The position numbers and the translations under genes were made by a program. The notes under the pieces are model-generated. The model was not told where the DNA came from and did no database searches. It was given only the letters and a program-made list of their open reading frames with translations. Shown here piece after piece: positions 15,436 to 22,926 of a stretch of DNA of 49,734 nucleotides (positions are counted from its first letter, which is position 1; the number at the start of each line of letters is the position of its first letter). The stretch is from Thermobacillus sp. ZCTH02-B1. Lineage in GTDB: Bacteria > Bacillota > Bacilli > Paenibacillales > Paenibacillaceae. The stretch is from contig NZ_LZRU01000038.1 in the NCBI RefSeq assembly GCF_002159085.1, positions 1 through 49,734 of the forward strand. The letters are read 5' to 3'.

Positions 15436-15858
15436 GTTGAGCGGTCCCGCGGACCGTTATCGCGCCCCTGCGTCATGTGAAACCGGACGATAACGGGCCC
15501 GTGGACCGCTATCCGGCCGATCCGGTGGAATCAAACCGCAATGTATGCCCGTTTAACGGTTCCACAGACCGTTATGCCGCCTTCGCGCCCCGTCCGACCG
15601 GTTGTTAACGGTCCCGCAGACCGCTTCCGGTCGATCCGGTAGAATCAAACCCCAATGTGCGCCCGCTTAACGGTTCCACAGACCGTTATGCCGCCTTCGC
15701 GCCCCGTCCGACCGGTTGTTAACGGTCCCGCAGACCGCTATTCGCCCTTGCCGAATGGATCGGGCCGCAATGTATGCCGATTTTTCGGTCCCGCGGACCG
15801 TTATCCCGCCTCCGCACCGTGTCCAAACGGACGTTAACGGTCCCTCGGACCGTTAGCA
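15436..15858. repeat. Palindrome array 1: eight helically spaced palindromes
   Basis: Eight copies of an imperfect palindrome (AACGGTCC-CGC-GGACCGTT and variants). The C of the CGG core falls at 15442, 15494, 15557, 15609, 15671, 15723, 15786 and 15838, so intervals are 52, 63, 52, 62, 52, 63, 52. Two neighbouring palindromes form a ~115-bp unit repeated four times; the middle two units are nearly identical across their spacers. All palindromes keep the same orientation of the asymmetric centre. The array fills the gap between the LysM-3D gene and the 3' end of the aldo/keto reductase gene (15299-15917), where I see no open frame that I can support. Confidence 0.95.
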
Positions 15859-15917
15859 CTTCTCCGCCGGGCAGATCCCTTTCGACAGTAAACCGAATTC
15901 CGCCGCTTCCGGATCCG

Positions 15918-16814
15918 TCATTCCAAACCGATCCAGTCCTTGCCCGCGCGTTCGCGCCACACGCGGCGTATTGCCTCGATTTGCCCGGCGGGCAGCGGTC
16001 CCGCTTCGAGCAGTTTCGCGTTCTGCTCCCACCGGCCCGGATTCGACGTTCCCACGATCGCGGTATGCACGCCGGGGATCGACAAGGCGAACCGGAGCGC
16101 GATGCCGACCGACGTCTCGAAATCTCCCTTCAGGAAATCGTAGTCCAGCACCTGAAGCCGCTCCCAGTACGGAACCGCGTACGGATCCTCGGGCCGCCGG
16201 CCCGTCCGCCACGCGACGTTCGCCACCGGCCGCTTCACGGTCACGCCCATTCCGCGTGCCATCGCCTCGGGAAGCGTCAGGTCGATCGCCTCCTGGTCCG
16301 CGATGTTGACCGAGGTCATGAGCGAGTCGAACACGCCGGTCCGCACGGCATACAGTGCCGCCTCGGAATCGCCGCTGTATCCGATGTAGCGGGTCTTCCC
16401 TTTTTCCTTCGCCTTGAGGAGCACTTCGATCACATCGCCCCGCTTCAGCACGTCAAGGCTGCAGCTGTGCAGATGGATCACATCGACGTAATCGGTCCGA
16501 AGCCGTTTCAGGCTGCGGTCGATGCTCGCCTCGAGCACCTCCGGCTGCCAGTCCGTTCCGGGCAGTCCGGCGGCATGGCCGCATTTAGTGAACAGATAGT
16601 ACTCGCTCCGACGGTGCGAGACGGCCTGTCCGATCAGCTCCTCGCTCGTCCGGTAGCACTCGGCCGTGTCGATGACATTGAGGCCGGCGTCCAGGGCGGT
16701 TCCGAGCAGCCGCTCGACTTCGGCCGTCGAAGCGCCCCGAAAGCCGATCTCCGCACCGCCGAACCCCAGCACGCTCACCGTCATGTCGGTCTTGCCGTAA
16801 CGCCGCATTTCCAT
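15918..16814 (-). CDS. Aldo/keto reductase
   Basis: NAD(P)H-dependent TIM-barrel oxidoreductase of 298 residues, cytoplasmic. The catalytic tetrad is visible: D49 and Y54 in NVIDTAECY, K77 in FTKCG and H116 in IHLHS. The cofactor-binding end reads IPGVHTAIVGTSNPGR. Substrate is unknown for this branch. ATG 16814 follows GGAAGGATGAGACGG. On the minus strand a TATAAT lies at 16865-16860 upstream, but I found no good -35 box. Its 3' end runs towards palindrome array 1. Confidence 0.93.
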   Translation of the reverse strand: MEMRRYGKTDMTVSVLGFGGAEIGFRGASTAEVERLLGTALDAGLNVIDTAECYRTSEELIGQAVSHRRSEYYLFTKCGHAAGLPGTDWQPEVLEASIDRSLKRLRTDYVDVIHLHSCSLDVLKRGDVIEVLLKAKEKGKTRYIGYSGDSEAALYAVRTGVFDSLMTSVNIADQEAIDLTLPEAMARGMGVTVKRPVANVAWRTGRRPEDPYAVPYWERLQVLDYDFLKGDFETSVGIALRFALSIPGVHTAIVGTSNPGRWEQNAKLLEAGPLPAGQIEAIRRVWRERAGKDWIGLE

Positions 16815-16991
16815 TCCGTCTCATCCTTCCTTTCGATCCGATTCGCTCTTCATTCGCCAATTATACCGCGAACGGACGCGAAGACGACAGGCCTGTGCTT
16901 CCCGCGATAGTGCAATTTTCCTGCCGAAGAAGGATTCGCCGCGTCGGTGTCGAATGTAAATCGGGGTTTGAGCCATTCCCGGAGGTGCAAC

Positions 16992-18008
16992 ATGATACGT
17001 CTTCCAGGTTGGCTTCGCAGACGGTATACGCTGCTCATCATTCCCGAACATTCCGGCACAAGCAGCAGGCTGAGCCTGACGATCGTGCCGTTCCTGCTCG
17101 CGGGCGCCTTATTCGGCCTGTCCGTGGCCAGCGCCGTCATCCTGCTGGTGCTCCGCTCCGAGGATGCGCTCCGCATCCGGACGCTGCACGAGGAACTGGC
17201 GGCGGCCGCCGACGAGTACGAGGCATCGCTCGCGGATCGCGAGCAGTCGATCGCGCTGCTCCAGTCCGAGGTCCGTCGGCTGACCGAGGAAGCCGGCGCC
17301 GTAAAGCGGAAGCTCGAAGAGCTCGACCGGCTGGAGGCCGAGATCGAAGCCATCGTGGAGCTTACGCTCCCGGGCGAAAAGAACGGACTGATCTCCGATG
17401 CGAAATCCGGCGTCAAACCGCTGTCATACGGGGGAGTGGGGGGCGAGAATCATCCCGTCGAGGAAGCCGAAACGACGGAGGCGGCCAGCCAAGACAGCGT
17501 CCAACTGATGATATCGCTCCGGCATGAAGCGGAATCGATGCGCACCCGGCTCGCCGCGAAGAAGGAGGAAGCGGCCCGCGTGCTCGAGAAGCTGCGGATG
17601 CTGCCGATCGCGTGGCCGACGGATTCGGTCCGCATCACCTCCAAGTTCGGCCTCCGCTCCGATCCGTTCACGCGGAAGTTGGCAAGGCACAGCGGCATCG
17701 ACATCGGGGGCGACTACGGCGATCCGGTCTACGCCGCCGGCGGCGGCACCGTGATCGAATCGGCGTACAACCGTTCGCGCGGCCATTACATCGTCATCGA
17801 GCATGACTCCGGATACAAAAGCGTATACATGCATTTGCGCACACGGCTCGTGAACGAGGGCCAGAAGGTCGCGCAGGGCGATCGGATCGGATTGCTCGGA
17901 TCCTCGGGACGAAGCACCGGCCCGCACCTGCATTTCGAAATATGGAAAAATGACCAGGCCGTCGATCCGCTGCCATATCTGCATTTGTTCAAGGAGGAGA
18001 ATTCGTGA
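16992..18008 (+). CDS. Membrane-anchored M23 (LytM-type) peptidase
   Basis: 338-residue peptidoglycan endopeptidase. A single N-terminal membrane helix (about 28-52), a coiled coil (about 55-115), a variable linker, and a C-terminal M23 domain. Zinc and catalytic residues are present: H233-S-G-I-D237, a His in YMHLR, and H312-L-H314. This layout (helix, coiled coil, LytM) is that of cell-shape or sporulation endopeptidases. ATG 16992 follows CGGAGGTG; the frame upstream lacks a ribosome site. Its stop overlaps the bactofilin start by one base, so the two proteins are translated together. Confidence 0.93.
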   Translation: MIRLPGWLRRRYTLLIIPEHSGTSSRLSLTIVPFLLAGALFGLSVASAVILLVLRSEDALRIRTLHEELAAAADEYEASLADREQSIALLQSEVRRLTEEAGAVKRKLEELDRLEAEIEAIVELTLPGEKNGLISDAKSGVKPLSYGGVGGENHPVEEAETTEAASQDSVQLMISLRHEAESMRTRLAAKKEEAARVLEKLRMLPIAWPTDSVRITSKFGLRSDPFTRKLARHSGIDIGGDYGDPVYAAGGGTVIESAYNRSRGHYIVIEHDSGYKSVYMHLRTRLVNEGQKVAQGDRIGLLGSSGRSTGPHLHFEIWKNDQAVDPLPYLHLFKEENS

Positions 18009-18478
18009 TGTTCAAATCCGGCAAATCCAGGTCCGATTCCCCTTCGACGGACACTTATATCGGGCCGGGCAGCGCATTCGAAGGCCGCCTCGCATCGAAC
18101 GGCAGCATCCGCATCGAGGGACGCGTGTCCGGCAGCGTCCACAGCAAGGGGGATGTCACGATCGGCGAGCAGGGCGTCGTCGAAGCGGACATCAAAGCGC
18201 ACAACGTCATCATCGCCGGCACCGTGTCCGGGAACGTGCATGCCACCGGCAAGCTGACGATCAAGCCGAAGGGGTCCCTGACCGGTGACATTCTGACCGC
18301 GCTGCTCGAGATCAACGAGGGCGCCCGGTATGAAGGCACCAGCCGGATGATACCCGCATCCGGAGCATCACAGGCAAGGGACGGAGACAAGCCTGCGGAT
18401 CGGAAGAAGGAAGGAGAAAAACGGGAAGAGCCCCCCCGTCGGGAGGAGCAGCAGCGCCAGGACAAGCGCACCGGCTGA
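18008..18478 (+). CDS. Bactofilin (polymer-forming cytoskeletal protein)
   Basis: 156-residue bactofilin (DUF583). The central ~95 residues are a right-handed beta-helix built from short repeats (SIRIEGRVSGSVHSKG, VTIGEQGVVEADIKAH, VIIAGTVSGNVHATG) that polymerises into filaments without nucleotide. The C-terminal ~45 residues are a charged, disordered tail rich in Lys, Arg and Glu. AAGGAGGAG precedes ATG 18008; the stop of the M23 gene and this ATG share one base (TGATG). Bactofilins placed next to M23 peptidases are a recurrent pair in which the filament positions the hydrolase. Confidence 0.93.
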   Translation: MFKSGKSRSDSPSTDTYIGPGSAFEGRLASNGSIRIEGRVSGSVHSKGDVTIGEQGVVEADIKAHNVIIAGTVSGNVHATGKLTIKPKGSLTGDILTALLEINEGARYEGTSRMIPASGASQARDGDKPADRKKEGEKREEPPRREEQQRQDKRTG

Positions 18479-18574
18479 TCCGGCCGTTCGCCCGGCTGCA
18501 ATGCGAAGGCTTGGGGCCGGCCGAAACGGCGGCCGCATCGGCAACCGCGCCGGCCATCCCGCTTGGGCATCCGC

Positions 18575-18661
18575 ATGCCGCGGCCGATCGGAAGCCGCAG
18601 GAAGAAGCCGCTCCTGAAGCCGTATATCGTCCGCGCTTCGGGCCGATACTATTTCGGGTAG
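18575..18661 (+). CDS. Possible 28-residue basic peptide
   Basis: A short frame ATG 18575 to TAG 18661 with 10 basic residues (RPIGSRRKKPLLKPY) and an aromatic end (RYYFG). It lies in the otherwise empty gap between the bactofilin gene and the 99-residue frame. No clear ribosome site precedes it, so this is only a possibility. Confidence 0.2.
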   Translation: MPRPIGSRRKKPLLKPYIVRASGRYYFG

Positions 18662-18715
18662 CGGTTTTGCGCAAGAACGGCGGCAAACCGATCGTTCAGC
18701 CGGAGGCGATGATGC

Positions 18716-19015
18716 ATGCGGCAGGCGGAAGAACGGCGCCCGTCCGATCCCGAACGCGAATGGCGCGACATGTTCGAGGACGCCGGGATCGCCGATCTTC
18801 TCGACATGTTCGGCGATCCGGACGGAGAATTCGCGGAAGAACCGGGCGCAAGCGCATCCCGGAACGGATCGGCCGCAGTTGAACGGGCCCCGACGAACGA
18901 CGGTCCGTTCCCCGACGTGCCCGACGCCGATAAGCTGGCGTCCGGAAGCCCCGTCGATCCGGCCGCGCCGGCCGACGGATGCCACGGCACCGATCTGCTG
19001 AACGGAGCCGGATAA
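18716..19015 (+). CDS. Acidic hypothetical protein
   Basis: 99-residue acidic protein of unknown function. The N-terminal third is charged and probably helical (DPEREWRDMFEDAGIADLL); the rest is rich in Gly, Ala, Pro and Asp and probably disordered. CGGAGGCG lies seven bases before ATG 18716, and a hairpin follows the stop. No family is recognisable. Codon use resembles the neighbours. Confidence 0.5.
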   Translation: MRQAEERRPSDPEREWRDMFEDAGIADLLDMFGDPDGEFAEEPGASASRNGSAAVERAPTNDGPFPDVPDADKLASGSPVDPAAPADGCHGTDLLNGAG

Positions 19016-19040
19016 TACAATACAGAGAACGAAAATCGAA

Positions 19041-19076
19041 CGGGACCGGCCTGCGCCTCCGCGCCTGCCGGTCCCG
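19041..19076 (-). terminator. Terminator between convergent genes
   Basis: CGGGACCGGC pairs with GCCGGTCCCG, with a further GCGC/GCGC inner pair. On the minus strand it is followed by TTCGATTTTC, so it best serves the ykuK-like gene. Confidence 0.65.
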
Positions 19077-19084
19077 CGTCATAT

Positions 19085-19654
19085 TCACACGCTCTTCTTC
19101 GTGAATCGGTTCGCATACGACGATGCCGCATAGGATTCGGGCTTCACCCGCGCCGCGTAGACTCCCATCGCCTCGATGCGCTCGATCATTTCCTTCACGT
19201 AGCGCGACGTTTTGTTGATCGTCGGATGCGTCCCCGCATCGATGTCGATGAAATGCTCCAGCGCGGCTCCCTTGTAAATGTAGGGGAGCACGATTTCTTC
19301 CATCTTCCTCAGCGCATCCCCCATGAAATAGCTCGCCACTTCCTGCGACAACGCCGTCTCGTAAGAAAGCTTCTCCTTCAGCGAACGAAGTTCGCGCGGC
19401 ACGACCGTCTGGCGATAACACGCCCACGCTCCGCGGCCGACCCGGCGAATGATGATGCCGGTCACGAATTTCGTGCAGCCGCGGTAGACCTGGCTGTCCG
19501 TGCCGACGATGAAATGGTACACCGCCTTCGGATCCTGCGCCATGAAGGACAGAATGCGCGCCTGCACATCGTCGAGGGACAAGCCGCGCTCGGATACGTT
19601 CTGGAAAACAAGCTCCTGCTTTTCTGGCAGCGGCTTGTGCATGGCTTTTTTCAT
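19085..19654 (-). CDS. YkuK family ribonuclease H-like protein
   Basis: 189-residue protein of the YkuK/DUF458 family, with an RNase H-like fold. The first acidic strand is FIVGTDSQVYRG; then GIIIRRVGRGAW, and HFIDIDAGTHPTIN in the second half, which carries the other conserved acids. Its biochemical role in Bacillus is not established; related genes are sporulation-linked in some genomes. ATG 19654 follows GGTGGAGACTG and overlaps by one base the stop of a 40-codon frame upstream, which suggests coupling. Confidence 0.85.
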   Translation of the reverse strand: MKKAMHKPLPEKQELVFQNVSERGLSLDDVQARILSFMAQDPKAVYHFIVGTDSQVYRGCTKFVTGIIIRRVGRGAWACYRQTVVPRELRSLKEKLSYETALSQEVASYFMGDALRKMEEIVLPYIYKGAALEHFIDIDAGTHPTINKTSRYVKEMIERIEAMGVYAARVKPESYAASSYANRFTKKSV

Positions 19655-19776
19655 CAGTCTCCACCGCCTTGCGAGTCTCGAAAACGCTGGTGCGGAGAAG
19701 CTGCGGTGATTGCTGCGGATCCTGGCGGGATCAGGATGGCCCCGTCATGGTACCAGTATACCCCATTTCGGCGCAT
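19654..19776 (-). CDS. Possible 40-residue protein coupled to the ykuK-like gene
   Basis: ATG 19776 to TGA 19656-19654; the stop shares its A with the ATG of the ykuK-like gene (TGATG). The N-terminal half is hydrophobic and aromatic (RRNGVYWYHDGAILI), the rest is polar. The ribosome site is weak (AAGG, five bases before the ATG). Support is the stop/start overlap alone; the frame may be chance. Confidence 0.3.
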   Translation of the reverse strand: MRRNGVYWYHDGAILIPPGSAAITAASPHQRFRDSQGGGD

Positions 19777-19816
19777 GCTGCCTTGCATGAACGGCCGTCC
19801 GGGCGGCGTGACGGCA

Positions 19817-19972
19817 TCAGGATCGGCCCGGCAGCTTGCGTTCGGCAAAGGCCGGAAGGGGATGCCGGATCAATCGCTTGAGGGAGCGAAGCAACCGCCT
19901 GCGTCTGCTGGAACGGGACGACGTATAGGGCCGATCCTGCGGCTTCGCGGCAAGTGTCGGGCTCGCGTTCAA
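19817..19972 (-). CDS. Small, strongly basic protein
   Basis: 51-residue protein starting at TTG 19972, eight bases after a perfect AAGGAGG, and driven by its own promoter (20023-20051). The middle is very basic (SSRSSRRRRLLRSLKRLIRH), followed by PLPAFAERKLPG. Such composition suggests binding to nucleic acid or membrane, but no family is recognisable. A 106-residue overlapping frame on the same strand starts at what would be the -10 box and is therefore less likely. Confidence 0.5.
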   Translation of the reverse strand: MNASPTLAAKPQDRPYTSSRSSRRRRLLRSLKRLIRHPLPAFAERKLPGRS

Positions 19973-20022
19973 GCTCAGCACCTCCTTCGATCCTGCGCTC
20001 CTGAACTCGCTCTGTCATTTTT

Positions 20023-20051
20023 ATTATCCTCCAGAAACGCTGGTGGAACAA
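20023..20051 (-). promoter_or_regulatory. Sigma-A promoter of the small basic protein gene
   Basis: Minus strand TTGTTC (20051-20046), 17-bp spacer, GATAAT (20028-20023); start point near 20016, leader ~45 nt. The other parts of 19655-20174 show no further structure that I could interpret. Confidence 0.6.
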
Positions 20052-20174
20052 GACTTTTTGTACATGCGAAAATGCCAGAATTCCGCAACATTTCCGGTTT
20101 TCGTTCCGTCAGTAGGGACGAACGGCGCATGATGGTCGGGGGAATCATTTTTTGGCGGAAAGGACGGATTGCAC

Positions 20175-22607
20175 ATGCGATGGAGACGGAGTCTCACGCT
20201 GATGGCCGCGGCAGCGCTGGTCTTGAGCCTGGTCACGGCGCCGCGGGCCATCGGCCGCTCCGCCGGCGGGCAGGATAAGGAACCGCCGCGCGTCATGGCG
20301 GGCGGCGCGCCGCTCAGGCTGGATCCCGCGCCGATCGTCTCGGACGGGGCGCTCCTGGTGCCGGTCCGGCCGCTCGCGGAATGGCTCGGCGCCTCCGTCA
20401 CGTTCCGGACGGATCTGGAAGGAAAGCGCGCGATCATCCTCGCGAAGGACGGCAGGGTAGCGGAACTGGCCATCCGATCGAAGACGATGATCGTGGACGG
20501 AAATGCGCGGATGCTGCCCGCGGCCCCGGTGCTCCGGAACGGTTCCGCGATGGTGCCGCTGCGTGCCGTCGCCGCGGCGTTCGGGGAGACCGTCGTGTGG
20601 GAGCCCGGGGCATCCACCGCATATATCGGAAGCGCTCCCGAGCTGCCGGTCATCGGCACGGTGGAGAAACTGCGCGAAATTCTGAAAAGCGTCCGGGAAA
20701 GCGACAAGCGCACCGGCATGCTGTTCACCGCAACGGCGACGTCCGGAGCGGCCGCACCGGAGGAACTGGCCGCCGGTTCCGCCGCGTCCCGGAGTGACAC
20801 CGATTATTCGCGGACGAACGTGCAGGTCGAGGGCGTCGACGAGGCGGACTGGGCGAAGACGGACGGCCGATTCATTTACCAGATCAGCGGCCGCCGCGTG
20901 CTGGTGACCGACATCCGGCAGCCCGAATCGCCCCGGCTGGCCGCCGTGCTCGATTACGCGGATGACGGAGACCGGTTCGTGCCGAAGGAACTGTACGTGT
21001 CGAACGGCCGTCTGGTCGTCATCGGCACGGCTTACCGTCCGGCGGACCCGCAGTCGGCCGAAGAAAGCGAAACTCCGCGGAACGGCGCCTTCGGCGCGCG
21101 CGACATCCTGATCTGGCCGCCGATCCGGGATCTGTCGCTCACCGCGGCCAAAGTGTATGCGTTGAACGAGGACGGCGCGGCCAGCCTCGTCCGGGAGCTT
21201 GAGATGGAGGGACAGTACGTCACGTCGCGAATGGTCGGTGGCGCACTGTACATGGTGGCAAGCAAATATCATTACGTATTCTATCCGATGGAAGGCGACG
21301 AACCGGAGATTCACCTGCAGGATTTCGAGCCGTCCTGGCGCGATACCGCCGTCTCGGACGAGGTGCAGCGGGTCCCGCTGGCCCGGATCCGCTACTTCCC
21401 GGATTCGCCGGAGGAAGGCACGCTGCTCATCGGCGCGGTCGACCTGGACGACGCCAATGCCCCCTTCAAGGTCGAGGCCTACCTCGGTTCCGCCGGCACG
21501 GTCTACGCGTCGGCGGAGAGCCTGTATATCGCGGTGCCGAAATACTTGTGGCCGGAGAACGGCTCCAGGCGGGACCGGTACGTCGAACCGGAACTGCGGA
21601 CGGACGTGTACAAATTCCGGCTGGACGGCGGCTCCGCCGTCTACGCGGCTCAAGGCAGCGTGCCCGGACACGTGCTGAACCAGTTCTCGATGGACGAATA
21701 CGACGGGCATTTCCGGATCGCGACGACGTCGGGCAACATGTGGGCGGCAGGCGACGCGATTTCGAAGAACAACCTGTACATCCTCGACAAGTGGCTGCGG
21801 CCGGTCGGCAGCCTCGAGGGGCTCGCTCCGGGCGAGCGCATCTATTCCGTTCGCTTCATGGGCAGCCGGGCCTACATGGTCACGTTCCGCAACGTCGACC
21901 CGCTGTTCGCGATCGACCTGTCCGATCCGAAGCGGCCCTCCGTGCTCGGCCAGCTCAAGATACCGGGTTACAGCGACTATCTCCATCCGTACGACGAGCA
22001 CCATCTGATCGGCTTCGGCAAGGAGACGATCGTGACCTCGTCCCCGGACGGGCCGAACGATCCGATGGCGTACTATCTCGGCATGAAGATCTCGCTGTTC
22101 GACGTAACCGACGTGACGCAGCCGAAGGAGATGTTCAAGGAAGTGATCGGCGACCGCGGCACCCATTCGGAGCTGCTGAACAACCACAAGGCGCTGCTCT
22201 TCGACCGCTCCAGGGGGCTCCTGGCGTTCCCGGTCGAGCTTGCGGAAGTGACCCCGGAAGCCCGGGCGCAATGGGACGGCTACGGCCCGCCGCCGTACGG
22301 CGAATTCAAATATCAGGGGGCCTATGTCTATCAGATCGATCTGGAGCGCGGATTTACGCTCAAGGGAAGGATCACGCATCTTACGGAAGAGGATCTGGCG
22401 AAATCCGGCACGTACGGGTACGATCCGATGCGGGCGGTGCGCCGGATCCTGTACGCGGGCGACACGCTGTACACGCTGTCCGACTCGATGCTGAAGGCGA
22501 ACGCGCTCGATACGCTGGCCGAACGCGGATCGCTCCGCTATCCCGAGCCGGAGAACGGATACAAGGGCTTCGTCCGGCCAAGCGGACCGGTGATCTTCGC
22601 GGAGTGA
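20175..22607 (+). CDS. Secreted beta-propeller protein with a copper-amine-oxidase-like N-terminal domain
   Basis: 810-residue exported protein. A signal peptide spans about residues 1-27. Residues about 40-150 resemble the copper amine oxidase N-terminal (stalk) domain common in Paenibacillus surface proteins: VPVRPLAEWLGASV and MVPLRAVAAAFGETVVWEPG are its two hallmark repeats. The rest (about 190-810) is the secreted beta-propeller domain (Beta_propel type), with VQVEGVDEADWAKTDG as the conserved entry and repeated FSMDEYDGHFRIATT and IPGYSDYLHPYDEHHL blocks. Function unknown; extracellular binding or scaffolding is likely. SD GGAAAGGA serves ATG 20175 (gap 10) or TTG 20169 (gap 4). Confidence 0.9.
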   Translation: MRWRRSLTLMAAAALVLSLVTAPRAIGRSAGGQDKEPPRVMAGGAPLRLDPAPIVSDGALLVPVRPLAEWLGASVTFRTDLEGKRAIILAKDGRVAELAIRSKTMIVDGNARMLPAAPVLRNGSAMVPLRAVAAAFGETVVWEPGASTAYIGSAPELPVIGTVEKLREILKSVRESDKRTGMLFTATATSGAAAPEELAAGSAASRSDTDYSRTNVQVEGVDEADWAKTDGRFIYQISGRRVLVTDIRQPESPRLAAVLDYADDGDRFVPKELYVSNGRLVVIGTAYRPADPQSAEESETPRNGAFGARDILIWPPIRDLSLTAAKVYALNEDGAASLVRELEMEGQYVTSRMVGGALYMVASKYHYVFYPMEGDEPEIHLQDFEPSWRDTAVSDEVQRVPLARIRYFPDSPEEGTLLIGAVDLDDANAPFKVEAYLGSAGTVYASAESLYIAVPKYLWPENGSRRDRYVEPELRTDVYKFRLDGGSAVYAAQGSVPGHVLNQFSMDEYDGHFRIATTSGNMWAAGDAISKNNLYILDKWLRPVGSLEGLAPGERIYSVRFMGSRAYMVTFRNVDPLFAIDLSDPKRPSVLGQLKIPGYSDYLHPYDEHHLIGFGKETIVTSSPDGPNDPMAYYLGMKISLFDVTDVTQPKEMFKEVIGDRGTHSELLNNHKALLFDRSRGLLAFPVELAEVTPEARAQWDGYGPPPYGEFKYQGAYVYQIDLERGFTLKGRITHLTEEDLAKSGTYGYDPMRAVRRILYAGDTLYTLSDSMLKANALDTLAERGSLRYPEPENGYKGFVRPSGPVIFAE

Positions 22608-22758
22608 CGAACGCTCTTCGCGCCGGCAATCGCCCCGGAACGATCTTCCATCTCCGCTTCGCGGCGCAAATGGACTTGCGCCGCCATGATCGTGATCTTC
22701 TCGCCGAAATGACCGGCGGCGAACGACCGGCGACGAAGGCGCGGACAGACACAACCAA

Positions 22759-22816
22759 ACGGGCTGCGCATCCGGAGCGCGGACGAACCGCGGCGCCGGA
22801 CGGCAGCCCGTTTTTC
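22759..22816 (+). terminator. Terminator after the beta-propeller gene
   Basis: ACGGGCTGC pairs with GCAGCCCGT, with a large GC-rich inner stem, then TTTTTCTTC. It lies 150 bases past the stop; the stretch between shows no gene. Confidence 0.75.
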
Positions 22817-22824
22817 TTCGGTCC

Positions 22825-22926
22825 CTAAAGACTTCCGTTCGCGATGAGCAGCAGGATGTCCTCCCATGGCGGCCCGATGCGCCGGAACCGCTCCAGATAA
22901 CGCAGCATTTCGCAGCGCGGCTTCAA
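22825..22926 (-). CDS. Small 33-residue protein coupled to the amidase gene
   Basis: Frame TTG 22926 to TAG 22825. Its TTG overlaps the amidase stop as TTGA, and GGGAGATGGAGC lies directly upstream, a good ribosome site. The product is amphipathic: basic and helical first (PRCEMLRYLERFRRIG), then PPWEDILLLIANGSL. It looks like a genuine coupled small gene, but I do not recognise a family. If the amidase frameshift is real, translation by coupling would be impaired. Confidence 0.5.
   Translation of the reverse strand: MKPRCEMLRYLERFRRIGPPWEDILLLIANGSL

Noticed and set aside
15436..15858. CRISPR array
   Set aside because: The repeats are short imperfect palindromes, spacings alternate 52/63, the intervening DNA is itself repeated, and no cas genes are near.
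19973..20051. 106-residue protein starting upstream of the small basic gene
   Set aside because: Its apparent ribosome site and start coincide with the -10 box and transcription start, so the later TTG with AAGGAGG is preferred.
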